This document shows, piece after piece, positions 1 through 11,841 of a stretch of DNA of 64,000 nt. The stretch is from NCBI GenBank assembly GCA_963576785.1, contig OY756142.1:1488001-1552000 (forward strand). Direction: 5' to 3'. Each line of letters opens with the position of its first letter. Position 1 is the first letter of the stretch. The position numbers were made by a program, and so were the translations under genes. The notes under the pieces were generated by a model. That model was not told the DNA's origin, ran no database searches, and saw nothing but the letters and a program-made list of their open reading frames with translations. The stretch is from Chlorophyllum brunneum (Eukaryota; Basidiomycota; Agaricomycetes; Agaricales; Agaricaceae).

Positions 1-890
1 TCACAAAAACTACACTGCCCATTTGGAGGCGTGGGCAGAGTGGGTAATGTACCGAATGCCACGCACGGAAGAGGGTGGTCTTCAGCATATAACCTATTTG
101 GTCGACAACTATCAACAGCTTTGGGATGATACATTGATGATGACAGTTTTACCATTGACAAAAATTGGTTTAGTCCTGGGTAGAAAGGAGTACATCGAAG
201 AGGCAAAGAGGCAGTTCTTGGTTCAGTAAGTCAATCGGTCAGTGTAAAACTTGATAAGCGCTTAGCTGATTTGGGTGCGTTTAGCATTAAATATCTCCAA
301 GATACAACTACTGGTCTCTGGTTTCACGGTGAGTCGTTATAGTTAAATCTATCTCCCAGTCCTTCTCAGGTTCCTCTGTAGGTTGGACTTTCGATGGCCG
401 TCATCACTTCGGTCGCGCCAGATGGGGTCGTGGAAATTGCTGGGTAACGGTGGCCATCCCGGACTTCATCGAATTGTTGGGGTTGGGACGAGACGACGGT
501 CTTCGCAAGTATCTTGTCTCATCCCTGAAGGCCCAAGTCGATGCATTGATCAGATTGCAAGACGAAATCACAGGACTTTGGCATACAATTCTTGATGATC
601 CAGCCAGTTACCTGGAGGCGTCTGCGACTGCAGGGTTTGCTTATGGAATCCTGAAAGCCATCCGGCTTGGGCTTCTTCCGAGGGAGCAAAGGTATATTGG
701 AGCGGCCGAAAGGGCAATCCAAGCGATAAAGGATAATGTATCGGAGATAGGAGAGCTGAAGCAAGTTTCCTTTGGGACGCCAGTGTTTGATGATATTGAA
801 AACTATAAGACCATTCCCCTCACGAGCATGCCATATGGACAGAGCCTCGCCCTACTTTCCCTAACAGAGCACCTCAGGACTCTGTTGTGA
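1..890 (+). CDS. GH105 family unsaturated glucuronyl/rhamnogalacturonyl hydrolase, 3' part
   Basis: The 5' end lies outside the window. Three exons are visible: 1-225, 285-328 and 382-890, reading in frame from base 2. The joined protein (about 258 residues) shows WDDTLMM followed by a hydrophobic helix, then RWGRGNCWV and, near the end, ASATAGFAYGI. This is the layout of the (alpha/alpha)6 barrel of GH105, which hydrolyses the unsaturated uronic acid left by pectate or rhamnogalacturonan lyases. WDDTLMM would carry an active-site Asp. Both introns have clean gt-ag ends. The gene converges on the decayed P450 that follows. Its exact substrate cannot be told from this part. Family call is firm. 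Confidence 0.88.
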
Positions 891-1046
891 TTATCATTGC
901 AGTTGGAAGAAACTCACGAAGCTTAGCAAATGTTACATGTAGATGTCGTTCTTGGTGTACAGGAATGAAGTAAACTTTAAATTCACAGAAATCTTCAGTG
1001 CTCCAATGCGGCAGTGAGCCAGGTGCCAGTTCTTCTGATAACCAAG

Positions 1047-2530
1047 TCACCTACCTTGTGCAATAAGCTCCATATCCCACCGTCGAAAGATATTGCCGAA
1101 AATCAGGTATAACTCCACCCGGGCTAAACTGGGAGCAAAAAAAATTAGGAGCCGCCGCCGGATTGGACGAAGACAGCTTTTCTTACTTGATCCTGAGACA
1201 CATTCTAGGACCCTTAGAAAACGGTACGAGGAAACGCTCGAGTCTCCTGGGTTCGGGTCGTAGCTAGCGCTCTGGGTCAAAACTCTTCGGATTGGGGGAT
1301 GTGATGTAATTATTATGCAGAGAAGTGACACCCATGCTAATCACTGTCTAAATTCGAACGTTAGCACGGATCGCAAATGTGAGATGCATCCTGGTGAGCC
1401 GGCAGACTATTTGATCGACGAGGGACCTCACCAGGTAGGGAGGGTGCTGTAGTACCGGAAACGAGATTCAAACACTCCTGTTAGGTGAAGCCATGGCGAG
1501 CTCCTGCGCGAGCCTCGGGACGACGTGAGGGTTGTTCAAAACGTGGAATGTACCAACAGTGCATGTGTTTCCAACACTCCCGGCTTGGAGAAGAGTGTGT
1601 GCTTCGTCGAGCAGTCTCCTCGCATCTTGAGCCACCGAGGAGTAATTTCAGAAAGTAGGTGTTGATAGATAGTGGGCTTCTGGCCGTCTTCTCCAACTCC
1701 AGACGGATTTTCCATAGCCGAAATAACCAGATGGTCCACTTGTTGGCGAACTTCGAGGTGTGAATGAAAGTGTCGGCGAAGACGGGCGGCAATGGGAGCG
1801 GGCAATTGATGTAAGAGGTGAAAAATCCAAGGGAATGACAGGATGAGCGAATCCTTCATGCTCTAGAGCGCCGAGGTCCTTGCCAAAGCAATAAGAGGTG
1901 ATCATACCCGGAGTCGCGCAGAGAAATGCTAGGATTAAATTTGAGGGTTTGTCACTTGTCGTCAACCTAGGTGAACATCATGGGTTTGAGATTGGATATT
2001 GGCGAAAGATATTTACAGGCTCCTGTATGGTGCCCCCGAACCAGATGACGGGATGCCGGGGGAACAAAGGCAGAACGCCGTGTCGCCCCCCGGCTCTCTG
2101 GGGATCGATGGTCCCGAAGGTAGAATGATCGACGCCAAAACATTGGTAGAATGCAGGTTCTTTCGGATACCGATGTTTAAACGGGTAGATGCCACTATAT
2201 GCACGAGGGTCATTGAAGTGGAGCTAAGTACCAGCATGAGCAGGGAACCTCCGAGCTGAGACGAATGCACACCTCGTTGGGCCCTATTCGGACGACGGGT
2301 CCTGGTAAAGTGTTAATCGACAGGGTTCTCGTGTACAGAGGAACGTACCATGTGTAGCGTGTAGGCTATGGATTTGTCCCAGGAGCTCACCCCCCCGCGA
2401 ATAGCGTCATAATATATTTTATACAGGGACGAAGCCGCGGCGAGCCTTGGACCTCGGAATTTTGACAGTGGATGAAAGAAGATACCCCGAAGCAGGAGAC
2501 AGGACTTGTAAAATGCAAGGGCATGGCGTG
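1047..2530 (-). pseudogene. Decayed cytochrome P450 gene
   Basis: Minus-strand pieces in order match a fungal microsomal P450. An HPLSKFRGPRLAAA-type N-terminus lies near 2474-2430. Then come GQIHSLHATHGPVVRIGPNE (about 2375-2275, with an intron still removable), HFNDPRAYSGIYPFKHRYP (2220-2162), an IQEPVN segment (about 2030), TSYCFGKDLGALEHEGF (about 1905-1855), an I-helix-like stretch (1620-1500) and a C-terminus with FDPER, FLVPFSKGPRMCL and ELYLIFGNIFRRWD. It is broken: the reading frame shifts at a G run near 2391-2397, near 1855 and near 1620. The Trp expected after FDPER is a stop codon at 1264-1266. The Gly after the heme Cys (codon 1198-1200) is replaced by Arg. Outer limits are approximate. 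Confidence 0.88.
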
Positions 2531-3643
2531 AATGAAGAAATGGTTCATATCCACAGTTTGGGCGGCCAAAACCGGGTATCTCCTCCTTCTACCATAGTTG
2601 TATAGGGGACAAAAAAAAAGCTGGAGCTGGCACCTGCCACGCGTCTGTGGGAACGGGATGGCAGAAGGGTGAAGGCGAAGAGAAGTTTTGGAGCACCCCA
2701 ACCAAAAAGCTGTAAGAAGGCGGCATAATGGGGAACAATTTGTCATAATTTCCAAGACACCAGACGTGAAAAGAGAAGGAAGGCATTGCGGGCATATCAT
2801 CAGCGTATATTTGCGCCACCGAAGGATATTTAAAGGCTGCGCTATCATGCAGGCGTCTCGAGGTCATCGGGCTGTCGCGGAAGTCTCGAAAAGTGAAAAG
2901 CCCTTGCGAAATCGTGTGGAATACCAGCGAGAAAGCCCCAATTGCGCCTGGCGAGTGAACCCGTGGCAGGAAAATGAATTGAGTGCAAAGGTGATGGAAG
3001 TGAGAGTATAAGACTTGGATCCTGAACGAGAAATTTACTCCGAAGGAGTCAGCGGAAAGAGTGTGGCTTGATATTAATATGTTGAGAACTTTCAATCCCC
3101 GATTGCTGATTGTGGGTTTGGGCTTCGGGAACTTTAATTACATGTGGAAGGGCGCCGTCAGCAGGCAACCTCACTAAGGGGAGGACCAGCAGATACACGG
3201 GACTCGAGATAGTATTTCGAGGTCAAGAGGGAATTGATCTACGTTACAATGAGCTCGCCTAGATATACTCTTGATGATGTAAGAAGCATGCTTACAACAT
3301 GCTGGAATTCGAGAAACGTCAGCTCGCCCGTTGGAAGCGCTTATCCCCTGATCACCGAAGCTTGCTGGCATGAAGGCTACAACTGCTTCGTTATGGTGTG
3401 GAGTATATGTGCACATCCCTTTATCATGTAAAAATAGATTGCAGATTGTGAGCATTTGTGAGTGAGTCGTGCAGATGAAGAGGCAAAATCCACCAGAAAG
3501 TTTGGGTTACACTAATAAACCTATCGTGAACAGACATGCAGGTAGTTATCATCCGATTACAACAGCTATTAGATAGACGAAATTGATACTAGTCGGCAAA
3601 GAGGTGGGCTCAGAAATGATACATAGATAGCAAACATATCGAC
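2531..3643. other. Intergenic stretch between P450 relic and NIPA gene
   Basis: I see no supportable gene here. Open frames are short and lack recognisable motifs. The left part may be the former promoter of the decayed P450, and the right part the 3' flank of the magnesium transporter gene. Confidence 0.5.
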
Positions 3644-5691
3644 TCATCTACCGGTCAAAGGTGGACTGCCAAAACTTTGGGGAGTTCTCAGTCGCTCTGC
3701 TAAATTGCTGTCTCTCAGAGTGCTCGATCGACTTCGTGGTGATCCGCTCCATGCACCGTCATTGCCGAAGCCATGTAAGGTTCGATTACGCCCATACGAA
3801 CCAGGTGTGGGCACTTCTCTGTCTCCATCATCATACCCAGTATCCCACTCTCTGGGCATGGTAGGGCTTTCGCGAGTTGGAGTGTGCACGAGAAGTAGGT
3901 GCTAGGTAACGGGATGAATAGCATTAGTATATCGGAAGCTCCTGCAGTAAATGCCAACTTACCTGCGCTGAGGAGATGCCCACCAGAGCAACGCTGCTCC
4001 TCTTTTTCCTGAGAGAGGGAGTTTCTCGCGTGGCTTCCATCCCACTCGGTAATACAAGTGTGGCCTTTGGTCGTTTTCCAATCGTCCCCATTCCTAACCT
4101 TGTGCCATCTTCAGCTCTTTCGTCTGGCTGGTGCGTAGATTCACCACGGGGATCACCGGAACCGTTGGCTAGGATAAAGACACCAGCAAACGTGGCCGCA
4201 CATCCATATAAAAAGGTGATGATTTCATGGAAACCGGCTCTCCTAAAGTCGCCATACAAAATGGCACTGCCAGTGATTGCCGACAAGGTGAAGAACACGA
4301 ACTGGATAGGAATCACGGCCTAGCGGTAGTTTACTCTGAGCAAAGCGGAAGTAGTAGGATTCGAGTCTAATATACCTTGCTATCAAAGCGCATTAGAGCC
4401 CGGTTAAGATATCTGACTTGTCCGACGCCGGTTCCAGCAAGGGTCTATCGCAGTGCTCAGTGGATATCCTGTTTAGGCTGTTGATACGTACGAGGATGAG
4501 GGGATATGTGATCCAGTCAGTAAAAATTCCATACCACTGCAAAGTAATGAGCGTGGAAAGCGCCTTGGTCGACAAGACAGTAAAGCCGCCGAACAGCGCA
4601 CACAATCCGACGTCTATGAAGACGTAGGTGCGACCAAGTCTCCCTTGTGAAAGGCCCCCGAGAATAGTAGCGCCGCCGATGTAACATCCCGCATAAACGA
4701 GGAAGGGCGTCTGTATGATCGCTTCCACTAGCTGCTCCGGGTCTAGCCTTGCGTCAGAGGCATTCGAGGAGAGGACAACTGTCACGGCTCCAACAATGGC
4801 GACGCAGATACCGAGAAAGTCGCGCTGAGGTGTGGCTCAGTATGAATTCATGTCTTCAATTCTGAAGGGATTACCTTGCGGAAATGTTCCCCCAACATTA
4901 CAGGCGCGAACACACAGTTGGCAATGAGAGCGAACTGAATAACATTGATAAGTAGGACGCTCCATAGGGGATAGGGTTATTTACAGTTCCCAGTGGTGCT
5001 ACCACGGATGCGGGAGCAAATGCATAAGATATGAAATTTCCGAGCTCGCCGACATTCATTAGAATAAACCCAGCCCACCTAGATACATTCTAAGGCAAAG
5101 AACACCAGTCTACAAAGCCAAAGCGTACCATAGCTTAGATTTCAAGTAAGCGGTCTCGTTGGTCCCCCCATCCTCTCCACGGTCTTTCTTGTTCCGAGAA
5201 GACTCTAAACGGTGGAGGGCGGCATCTTCAGGCATAACATCGATTGGCAGTATAGTGACACGTTTCTTTTTATCATGGCGCTTTCTTGAACGGAATATTC
5301 GTTTGAAGAATCCGCTCTCTTCAGGTTCAGTCTCATGGGGGTTCTCGTCCCTTTCGAGGGTGGTGTAATTCCTGGAATGATCAACAACGGGAAGCAGGGG
5401 CTGGGATTCTAATAGGGTGGGAGTATCTGGGTGGTGTGGCGTCGTATGTTCTGTAGTGACTGTGTCAGAGTCCTCGTCTTGTTCGTTTAGTCTTGGTCTG
5501 TTCGGGATATTTCGCCCGGAATATATGGGTCTTACTTGCCCATTCATATTGGCTTGTCCATTCCTGTCTTTATCTAATCGCTGGTGCGCGAGTTTTTGAA
5601 GGTTGAGTGCAAGAGATATGAGAACGTTGCCCGATATTGCGACGGCGATGCCAGTGACGGTCTGTGTCGTTAGGCGCGGCAGGTCGTCCAT
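3644..5691 (-). CDS. NIPA-type magnesium transporter (DUF803)
   Basis: Seven exons keep phase throughout: 5691-5129, 5078-4985, 4934-4875, 4824-4492, 4444-4376, 4319-3963 and 3901-3644, giving 577 residues. A first helix (TGIAVAISGNVLISLALNLQ) is followed by a long charged loop of about 140 residues. The conserved NIPA core comes next: KLWWAGFILMNVGELGNF, SYAFAPASVVAPLGTFALI and FAPVMLGEHFRKRDFLG. Further helices then lead to YLNRALMRFDSK and IPIQFVFFTLSAITGSAILY. This family moves Mg2+ across plasma or endosomal membranes. The cytosolic tail is Ser/Arg-rich. The long loop after helix 1 is usual in fungal members. Substrate specificity is inferred from the family only. Confidence 0.92.
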
Positions 5692-5876
5692 TCCGGAGAT
5701 AGGAGGGAGAATGGGGAGGAGAAAGTTAGGAAGCGGTCGTGGCTACCGTGGGTGAGGGATTGAAGTGCCAGGAGGCACCAGGATGTGCAGTGGTGAGAAG
5801 GGGTGACCAATGTCACATGTCTGACGCGCCATTGATCTGGGCGTCTATTTACTCGACGTGTCCACCTCTCTCCACC

Positions 5877-7571
5877 ATGCGTCCCCGTCATACACAACAC
5901 ACACTCTCTGCATTCCCTGTGTACTCAGCAGCATTCATTGCCCCGGACAAACTCGTTCTTGGCGGCGGTGGTGGCTCCTCAAAAAGCGGTATCAAGAACA
6001 AGCTGGTATGACTTCCCCTTGTTGGCAACGCGCCAGCCCTCACTAGTCTTGCAGCGTTTATACTCTATAGACTCCGACCGAGCAATCGCCCTCAAAACAG
6101 AATGTGAAGTGGAAGATGCTCCCACAAGCATGGCTGTTGACCACCGAGCCAGTGCCAGCTGCCGTTCCTTTACTAAGATGCTAACTTCACCACAGTCTGA
6201 TACGCTAGTCTGTGGCATTAATAGCCCACCGGAGAAGATCCTGAAAGGCGAGAATGAAAACTGTCGTATATATAGGCTCAAGGGCGACGTGTACGCGAAC
6301 TCGTTTTTGCTATCCTGTGTTTCGTTGAAAAGGCGGCTAGGTTCCATCTCGATATGTCCAAGGGTACATTGCCAGCAGACGAGGATGACTATCAAGTGTG
6401 TCCCCCCACCTCTCAACTCTCAAGTTCAGTCTGACGGTGGAATAGAAAGCTACAGTGCTTTCTCCCGATAGAAAACTGCTCGCTGTCGCTGGTTGTCATA
6501 ACGTGAGTGTTCTCTTCCGAAGCCTTCAACCTTGTCTCATTCCGTTTTAGTTGTCTCTTCTGTCATTCCCAAGCCTCACCCTCGCCGCACCCCCCATTCA
6601 ATTCGAGAAGGAGATATACGATGTCACTTTCTCAAGCAAGAGTGACACGGTGTGTTATAATTTATTCTGGTAACGAGGAATACTCAGTACCAAGGCAGCT
6701 GATAGTTGCCACGACACATAATCTCTGTGTCTATTCTGTCAAGCCCCGTACGCCTCCGCCGTCTCCCAGAAAAAGAAAAAGTAAAGGCAAAGCCAGTAAG
6801 TCATCAAGGGAAAAAGCGGAGGGCCTGGAGCTCGCACATTCCGTGGATCTTCCCAGCAGTATTGGCGGTCCCTGCACATTCCGCTCTGTGAGGTTCGTCG
6901 GCCTGGTTTTATCATCTTGGAGCGCATTTCACAGTCAGGACCCAGATATCACCCCTCCGACGATGGTGTCCTTTACACGGTCATAAACACTGTACCAGCA
7001 CGCGAGCGGGGTCGCAAAACTCCCTCGCGGCAAGGATATGTTTCAAGGTGGAGCACACAATCGTGGACCGTGGAAAAGCAGAAAAAAGTCGGAGACAAGG
7101 GTTTGACCGCTTTTGACGTTAGGTATGGAAAACTCGCAACCAAACCATCGTGCCACTAATACACCTCAGTCTGGATGGTCGGTTCTTGGGTTACGGTTCA
7201 TCTGATTTATCGATCGGGATGTTAGATACCAAGACCCTCAGCGTGCGTCTTCCCTGTCCCTGTTCATTTCCTTCTCTCATTTTTTCCTTTCAGCCTTTAT
7301 GCACTATTCTGAAAGCCCACGAGTTTCCACCAACAACAGTCAAATTTGATCCTTCCACGAAGCTTCTTGCTTCTGGGAGTGCGGACAACTCGTTGCGCCT
7401 TGTCACAATACCTACAGTGGTTGGAAGCTCCTGTGAGTTGCGTTCTTGTAGATTGGAATGCTCTTTCTAATGAAAGCACACATAGCTTGGACTGTAATTA
7501 TCCTACTGTTTATGGCGCTCTTGATTGCCCTTGTTGCGATTGTGATGCAAACCAAACAGCCTGGGTGGTGA
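5877..7571 (+). CDS. SEC12: SEC12-type guanine nucleotide exchange factor for SAR1
   Basis: Ten exons (5877-6005, 6055-6288, 6333-6395, 6446-6502, 6551-6649, 6699-6892, 6946-7122, 7170-7242, 7294-7432, 7486-7571) give 416 residues in a consistent frame. The N-terminus FPVYSAAF...LVLGGGGGSSKSGIKNKL is the SEC12 signature, with the Gly/Ser-rich K-loop that binds potassium next to the SAR1 contact. WD40 blades follow, including VLSPDRKLLAVAG, VRYHPSDDGVLYTV and VKFDPSTKLLASGSADNSLRL. A single C-terminal helix (WTVIILLFMALLIALVAIV) anchors it in the ER. The role is to load GTP on SAR1 and start COPII coat assembly. It converges on TAF9 with about 116 bases between stops. Confidence 0.93.
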
Positions 7572-7687
7572 AGATGGTCGGCTTGTGCACCTAACTTATG
7601 TACCTATGCTTATTTTTACCATGTCACCCAGGAAATACGATTGTGTCCTTATGGTACATGAAAGGTATAAATGGAGGGAGCAAGCCT

Positions 7688-8524
7688 TTAGTCGTAATCG
7701 TCTTCTTCCACCAGCTTTCGTTTGGCTTCACCCGGATCTGGTGCCGTTTGCACCTCTTCCATACCATCACTCTCTTCCTCCTCGTCATCACCTCCGGCGA
7801 ATAGGCCGTCTTCTTCTTCGCCTATGTCGCTTCCGTCATCTGCTCCTTGCGCACCTGTTCCCGCTGCCGGCGTACCGAACATGTCAATATCAGAGGGTGT
7901 TGCAATTGCGCTAATGGGAAATGGAGCCTCCTCGCGGACAGGCTGGGGAGTGGGGACAGGTGCTGGTTCCATGTCTTCGTCTTCGTCCTGCTCTGACTCT
8001 TCCTCTTCTGACTCGGACTCTTCAGCCTCTTCTACTTCATCGTATATTTTAACGTCAGGAGGTGGTTTGTTAGGGATTAAGTTGAAGTCAACATTGGTAA
8101 GGCATTCTGGCTGCGGTGGTAGTCGCACTCCGAAGACTTCTGGAACGGTGGGTAATGGTGCAGCATTGACATCATTTGCGAGGGACAGAATATACTGTAG
8201 TCAATATTAGCAATGGAAAGTTGACAGAAAAGAGAACCATACCTCTTTTGGAACGCGACCACCAAACTCCCAACCGACGCGTGCCTGAACAGCAAGAATC
8301 GCGTCGTCCATGTCAATCTTACCCCCTCTCCCAGCGTGCTCGGCATAGACACTTGCATCGGTGAGGACCTGGGCGGTATACCTATGCGAAAACTCCAGTA
8401 ACTGGTGGAGAACACCGGGCTGAACATCCTGAACACTTGGTGTTGCAGAGAGAAGGAGGGCAATTGCGCGCGCAGTTCCTGGGAGATTCTCCGCCGGCCG
8501 AGAGGATGACGACACGGTTGCCAT
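7688..8524 (-). CDS. TAF9: TFIID/SAGA subunit TAF9 (histone fold)
   Basis: Two exons, 8524-8243 and 8194-7688, encode 262 residues. Residues 10-85 form the histone fold, with ARAIALLLSATPSVQDVQPGV, LLEFSHRYTAQVLTDASVYAEHAG and IDMDDAILAVQARV. Then comes the conserved linker with LPPQPECLTNVDFNLIPNKP. The C-terminal 110 residues are very acidic (runs of Glu, Asp and Ser), ending KRKLVEEDDYD. TAF9 pairs with TAF6 in TFIID and SAGA. An ATG 18 codons upstream is possible; I chose the one directly before the histone fold. The gene is divergent from ISU1. Confidence 0.93.
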
Positions 8525-8795
8525 TGGACTGAGCACTCTGGGTGAGGAAACGACAAGTCCGCGCCATTGGCGGATCATCGATTGGCTGTGTTTGGTTGGG
8601 CCGGTGACCTTATCAGATAAGGTGGGACCGTCAGATGTGCCAGCCAATGGGAGGCCAACGGCTTTCCGGAGTGGGTAGTCACATGACTTGATTACAACCA
8701 ATTGGAGCGGAGCAATGGACACGGCATGACAAAGCGTGGCCTCTAATATCCAGGGACACCAGCCAGTCTCTCCTGCTTTCTTCCACCATCTCACA
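8525..8795. promoter_or_regulatory. Bidirectional TAF9/ISU1 promoter with several CCAAT boxes
   Basis: The 271 bases between the two start codons hold CCAAT or its complement ATTGG at about 8566-8570, 8581-8585, 8644-8648, 8698-8702 and 8701-8705. In fungi CCAAT binds the HAP (NF-Y) complex, which together with HapX controls iron and respiratory genes. That fits ISU1, but control here is inferred. Confidence 0.55.
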
Positions 8796-9545
8796 ATGTT
8801 TCGCTCAGCAATTGCAAGGCCTCTACTCGCCGCTACTCGCCCTGCGGTCGTGCGCGCTACTCCCCGCCCAGTAGTTGCAGTCCGCCAATATCACGAAAAA
8901 GTGATTTCACACTACGAAAAACCCCAAAACGTATGTGCCTCCTGGGCCCAAGCGCATGTGAAATCCTTTATCTGATAAATCTCTACTCTTTGCCAGGTTG
9001 GTTCCCTCCCCAAGAATGACGCCGACGTAGGCACTGGACTCGTAGGTGCACCTGCGTAAGTACCTCATTGGTTGAAGTCTCCCTGTGTGTGCGGAGCTGA
9101 CCGGGTGTCGTTCCAGTTGCGGTGATGTGATGAAACTACAAATCCGCGTGGACGAAAACGGAATTATATCAGACGTCAAATTTAAGACGTTTGGCTGTGG
9201 AAGCGCTATCGCTTCTAGTTCATATATGACACAGCGCGTGAAAGGCTTGAGCTTGGACGACGCAGGAAAGATCAAAAATACCGACATTGCACAGGAGTTG
9301 TGTTTGCCGCCCGTTAAACTCCATTGTTCAAGTACGCCCTATCCCCTATTCCCCCGCTATTCTTGATTCACTGTGTTGTAGTGTTGGCGGAGGACGCTAT
9401 CCGATCTGCCATTCGTGATTATCGCTCTAAGCGTCAGAAGTTAGCCCAGTCACAAGACGAAGCTAAAACTCAATCAACAGGTTTCATCGACGTAACGCAG
9501 ACCACGCCCGGTGAAGTTCCATCGCCAGCCGCGTCGTCAGCTTGA
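8796..9545 (+). CDS. ISU1: Mitochondrial iron-sulfur cluster scaffold ISU1
   Basis: Four exons (8796-8930, 8997-9055, 9117-9331, 9382-9545) give 190 residues. An Arg/Ala-rich presequence ([19 protein letters not shown]) precedes the IscU fold: [31 protein letters not shown], then [15 protein letters not shown] and [16 protein letters not shown]. All three cluster-ligand Cys (ACGD, GCGS, HCSM) and the LPPVK motif bound by the Hsp70/Jac1 pair are present. The protein assembles [2Fe-2S] clusters in the mitochondrial matrix. The tail after KRQKLAQ is about 32 residues, Ser/Thr/Pro-rich and probably unstructured. Confidence 0.97.
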
Positions 9546-9757
9546 ACTACAAAATACATCATATACCTTTATTAAGACGTTTTTATTCTTTCGTATGATT
9601 GTCATCTTACTGCCTTTTCTTTGCACAATGTATCATAACCTTTTTTGCATGTCCAATGGTTCAGAATAGACTGGTTCAATCGCTCTAATGTGACACGGTA
9701 TCTCCCAACTTAACCCTTCACAACCACTAGGTCTTCACCTGCTGGTACAGTGAAGTT

Positions 9758-11841
9758 CTAGGTACCCTTTTGTCCCACAAATGAAAATGTCCCAGAACCA
9801 AACCATTTCTCGTTGGCCTCTTTAACTCGTTGCGCGATCGCTGCCCTGTTAGTCAATTCGAACCCTTGCATCCGTTGTCAGATGTAAAAAGGAAGACTCA
9901 TGCTAGAATTCGCGTACCTTGAGCAGGAGTCACGCTCAGCGAAGTTGCAGTACCCGATGACTGAGCAGCTTGAGCAGATCGGGTAATTGCTGCGGTTCTC
10001 AGTTTGTTTGCCTTGGAGAGTTTGGCTAGAAGGTATAATGGGAATGAGTGATCCGACCATGCGATGGTTAATTACTTTTGTCCCACCTCGACTCTTCGCA
10101 TCTCCCATACCAGCCCGTACTTTACCCGTCCCAACGCCAATCATACCAAGACCCTTTGTCTGATCAAACGCTCCAACCTCTTCCTCCGCTTCACCGAAAA
10201 CCATCCTGTTCTGGAGCTTCCGTAACTCAGTCTGAGCATAGGCTTCTTTCGCTTTACGTGCCCTATTCTCGGAGTGAGAAGGTGATAGCTATAGTTTGTT
10301 TTAAGCCTACCGTTTGCCTCCTCTCCGCTTCTTGGGACCATCACCGGGGATAGGAAGTGCTTTCACCACTTTTGCGGGTGGTGGAGCCGCAAGTCGATCG
10401 ATATGTTTCTCAATCTTATCCCGCAAGGATTCACCGTATGAACCTGAAAAATAGAAGTCAGAAACACCCTGGGTACATATTATCGAGAATGGGTACCATC
10501 CCGACGCTGCCGCTCGAGGTCCATTCTGGCTGCGAGTACGCATTTTGCCCCTACAGTACGCTGTACCTTTAACTGATACTCCGAAGGTGTCTGGGCGACG
10601 AGTTCAGATTGGAAAATGAATCCTGTATGTCGTCGCTGTGTCGCTGTCGAGAAGCCCGCCGTGATCTTTTTCTGGGCACCTAGGAGCTAGGTTATGTTAG
10701 TTCTAAGGTGTATTCCTAGTGACACATAGACACACATGAACATTGCATGCAGGCATTTTGGCCAATCCGCTCAGACCCCCCGCAACTCCCAGCAATTTTG
10801 CGGCTGTAGTAGTACCAACAATAGCTGACAGATTGGGAGCAAGTACATTCATTCTTGAGCTGACGTACATGAAAATCTGCAATGCATCGTAGTTAACGAG
10901 TTCCCGAGAGAGTTGTGCGCCACCGTACCTTTTTACGAGCTTCCTCCAATCGATCGGCAAGGTCACAAGCTCTTTGAATAGCGTTCCATTCTTTGTCTGA
11001 AAGTCGCCTGCCAGATGTTGCTGATGCTGTGATAACAACACTCATGATAATAGCCGGAGGCAGGACACCAGTCAGATTCACTTTCTCCAGATCCTGAGTG
11101 AAGACATGAGCCACTTCACGTAAGCTTGGGGCAGAGACTGACCTCGCTATTGGCTAACGCACGAACGGAACGAATGTACATTGCAGGATCAGACACAAGT
11201 TGCTCGAGTTCAGGAAACCTCGGTGCATAATGGTCTCGAATGAACTGGGAACAATATCAGAATAAATTGTAAACTTCAGCCAGAGAAGCCGACCTTGTTG
11301 ACGATGAGGATCTCGTTTTCCACGTCCACCGACAGGTTATTCGCTTGCACTATTACATTGTACTCTGGATTCAGATGCGCCGGAAGGGCCATTTGAGCCA
11401 CAGTAGACGGGTTCTCTTGGTACTTTTCCACCTCCTGTCATAACAGTCAGACCCAATACCAACAGAAGCCGACCAACTCGCCTTCAAAACGTCCACCATA
11501 CGCTTACTGTTCTCCAGCTTCGCGATCTTGTTAATATCATCGACGCCTCCAAGCTCCATTTGTTGTACATCCTCGGCATCTAGCTCATCGGCAGGCTTTA
11601 CACCTCCTTCAAGCACGAGTCCGCCAATCTCCTGCTCTGCCTCTCTCTCCTCTCCCTCTCCCTCGTCCTCCAACATCTCTTCGTCTGAGCCGAGCGCAAC
11701 AGCCTTGCGTTTCTGTCCATTACTTGGAGACGCGTGGGAGGGGGCTGGTGCCTCAGAAGACTCCTGCTGTTGCTCCCCTTCATTTTCATCACCAGAGAGA
11801 CCGTCTAAGTCGGCGAGAAGTTCATCTGCGAGACCACTCAT
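9758..11841 (-). CDS. PRP31: U4/U6 snRNP splicing factor PRP31
   Basis: Ten exons; the first is 11841-11482 and the second starts at 11434. The N-terminus [15 protein letters not shown] is followed by an acidic region, a coiled coil, then the NOP domain: [21 protein letters not shown] and [22 protein letters not shown], with [20 protein letters not shown]. The Prp31 C-terminal domain follows (KRTGFIFQ-like, here [17 protein letters not shown]), with [16 protein letters not shown] and GMIGVG. The protein bridges U4 15.5K and Prp6 in the tri-snRNP. The first intron (11481-11435) starts with gc rather than gt; only this join restores MVDVLK-EVEKYQ. It converges on ISU1. Confidence 0.95.
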
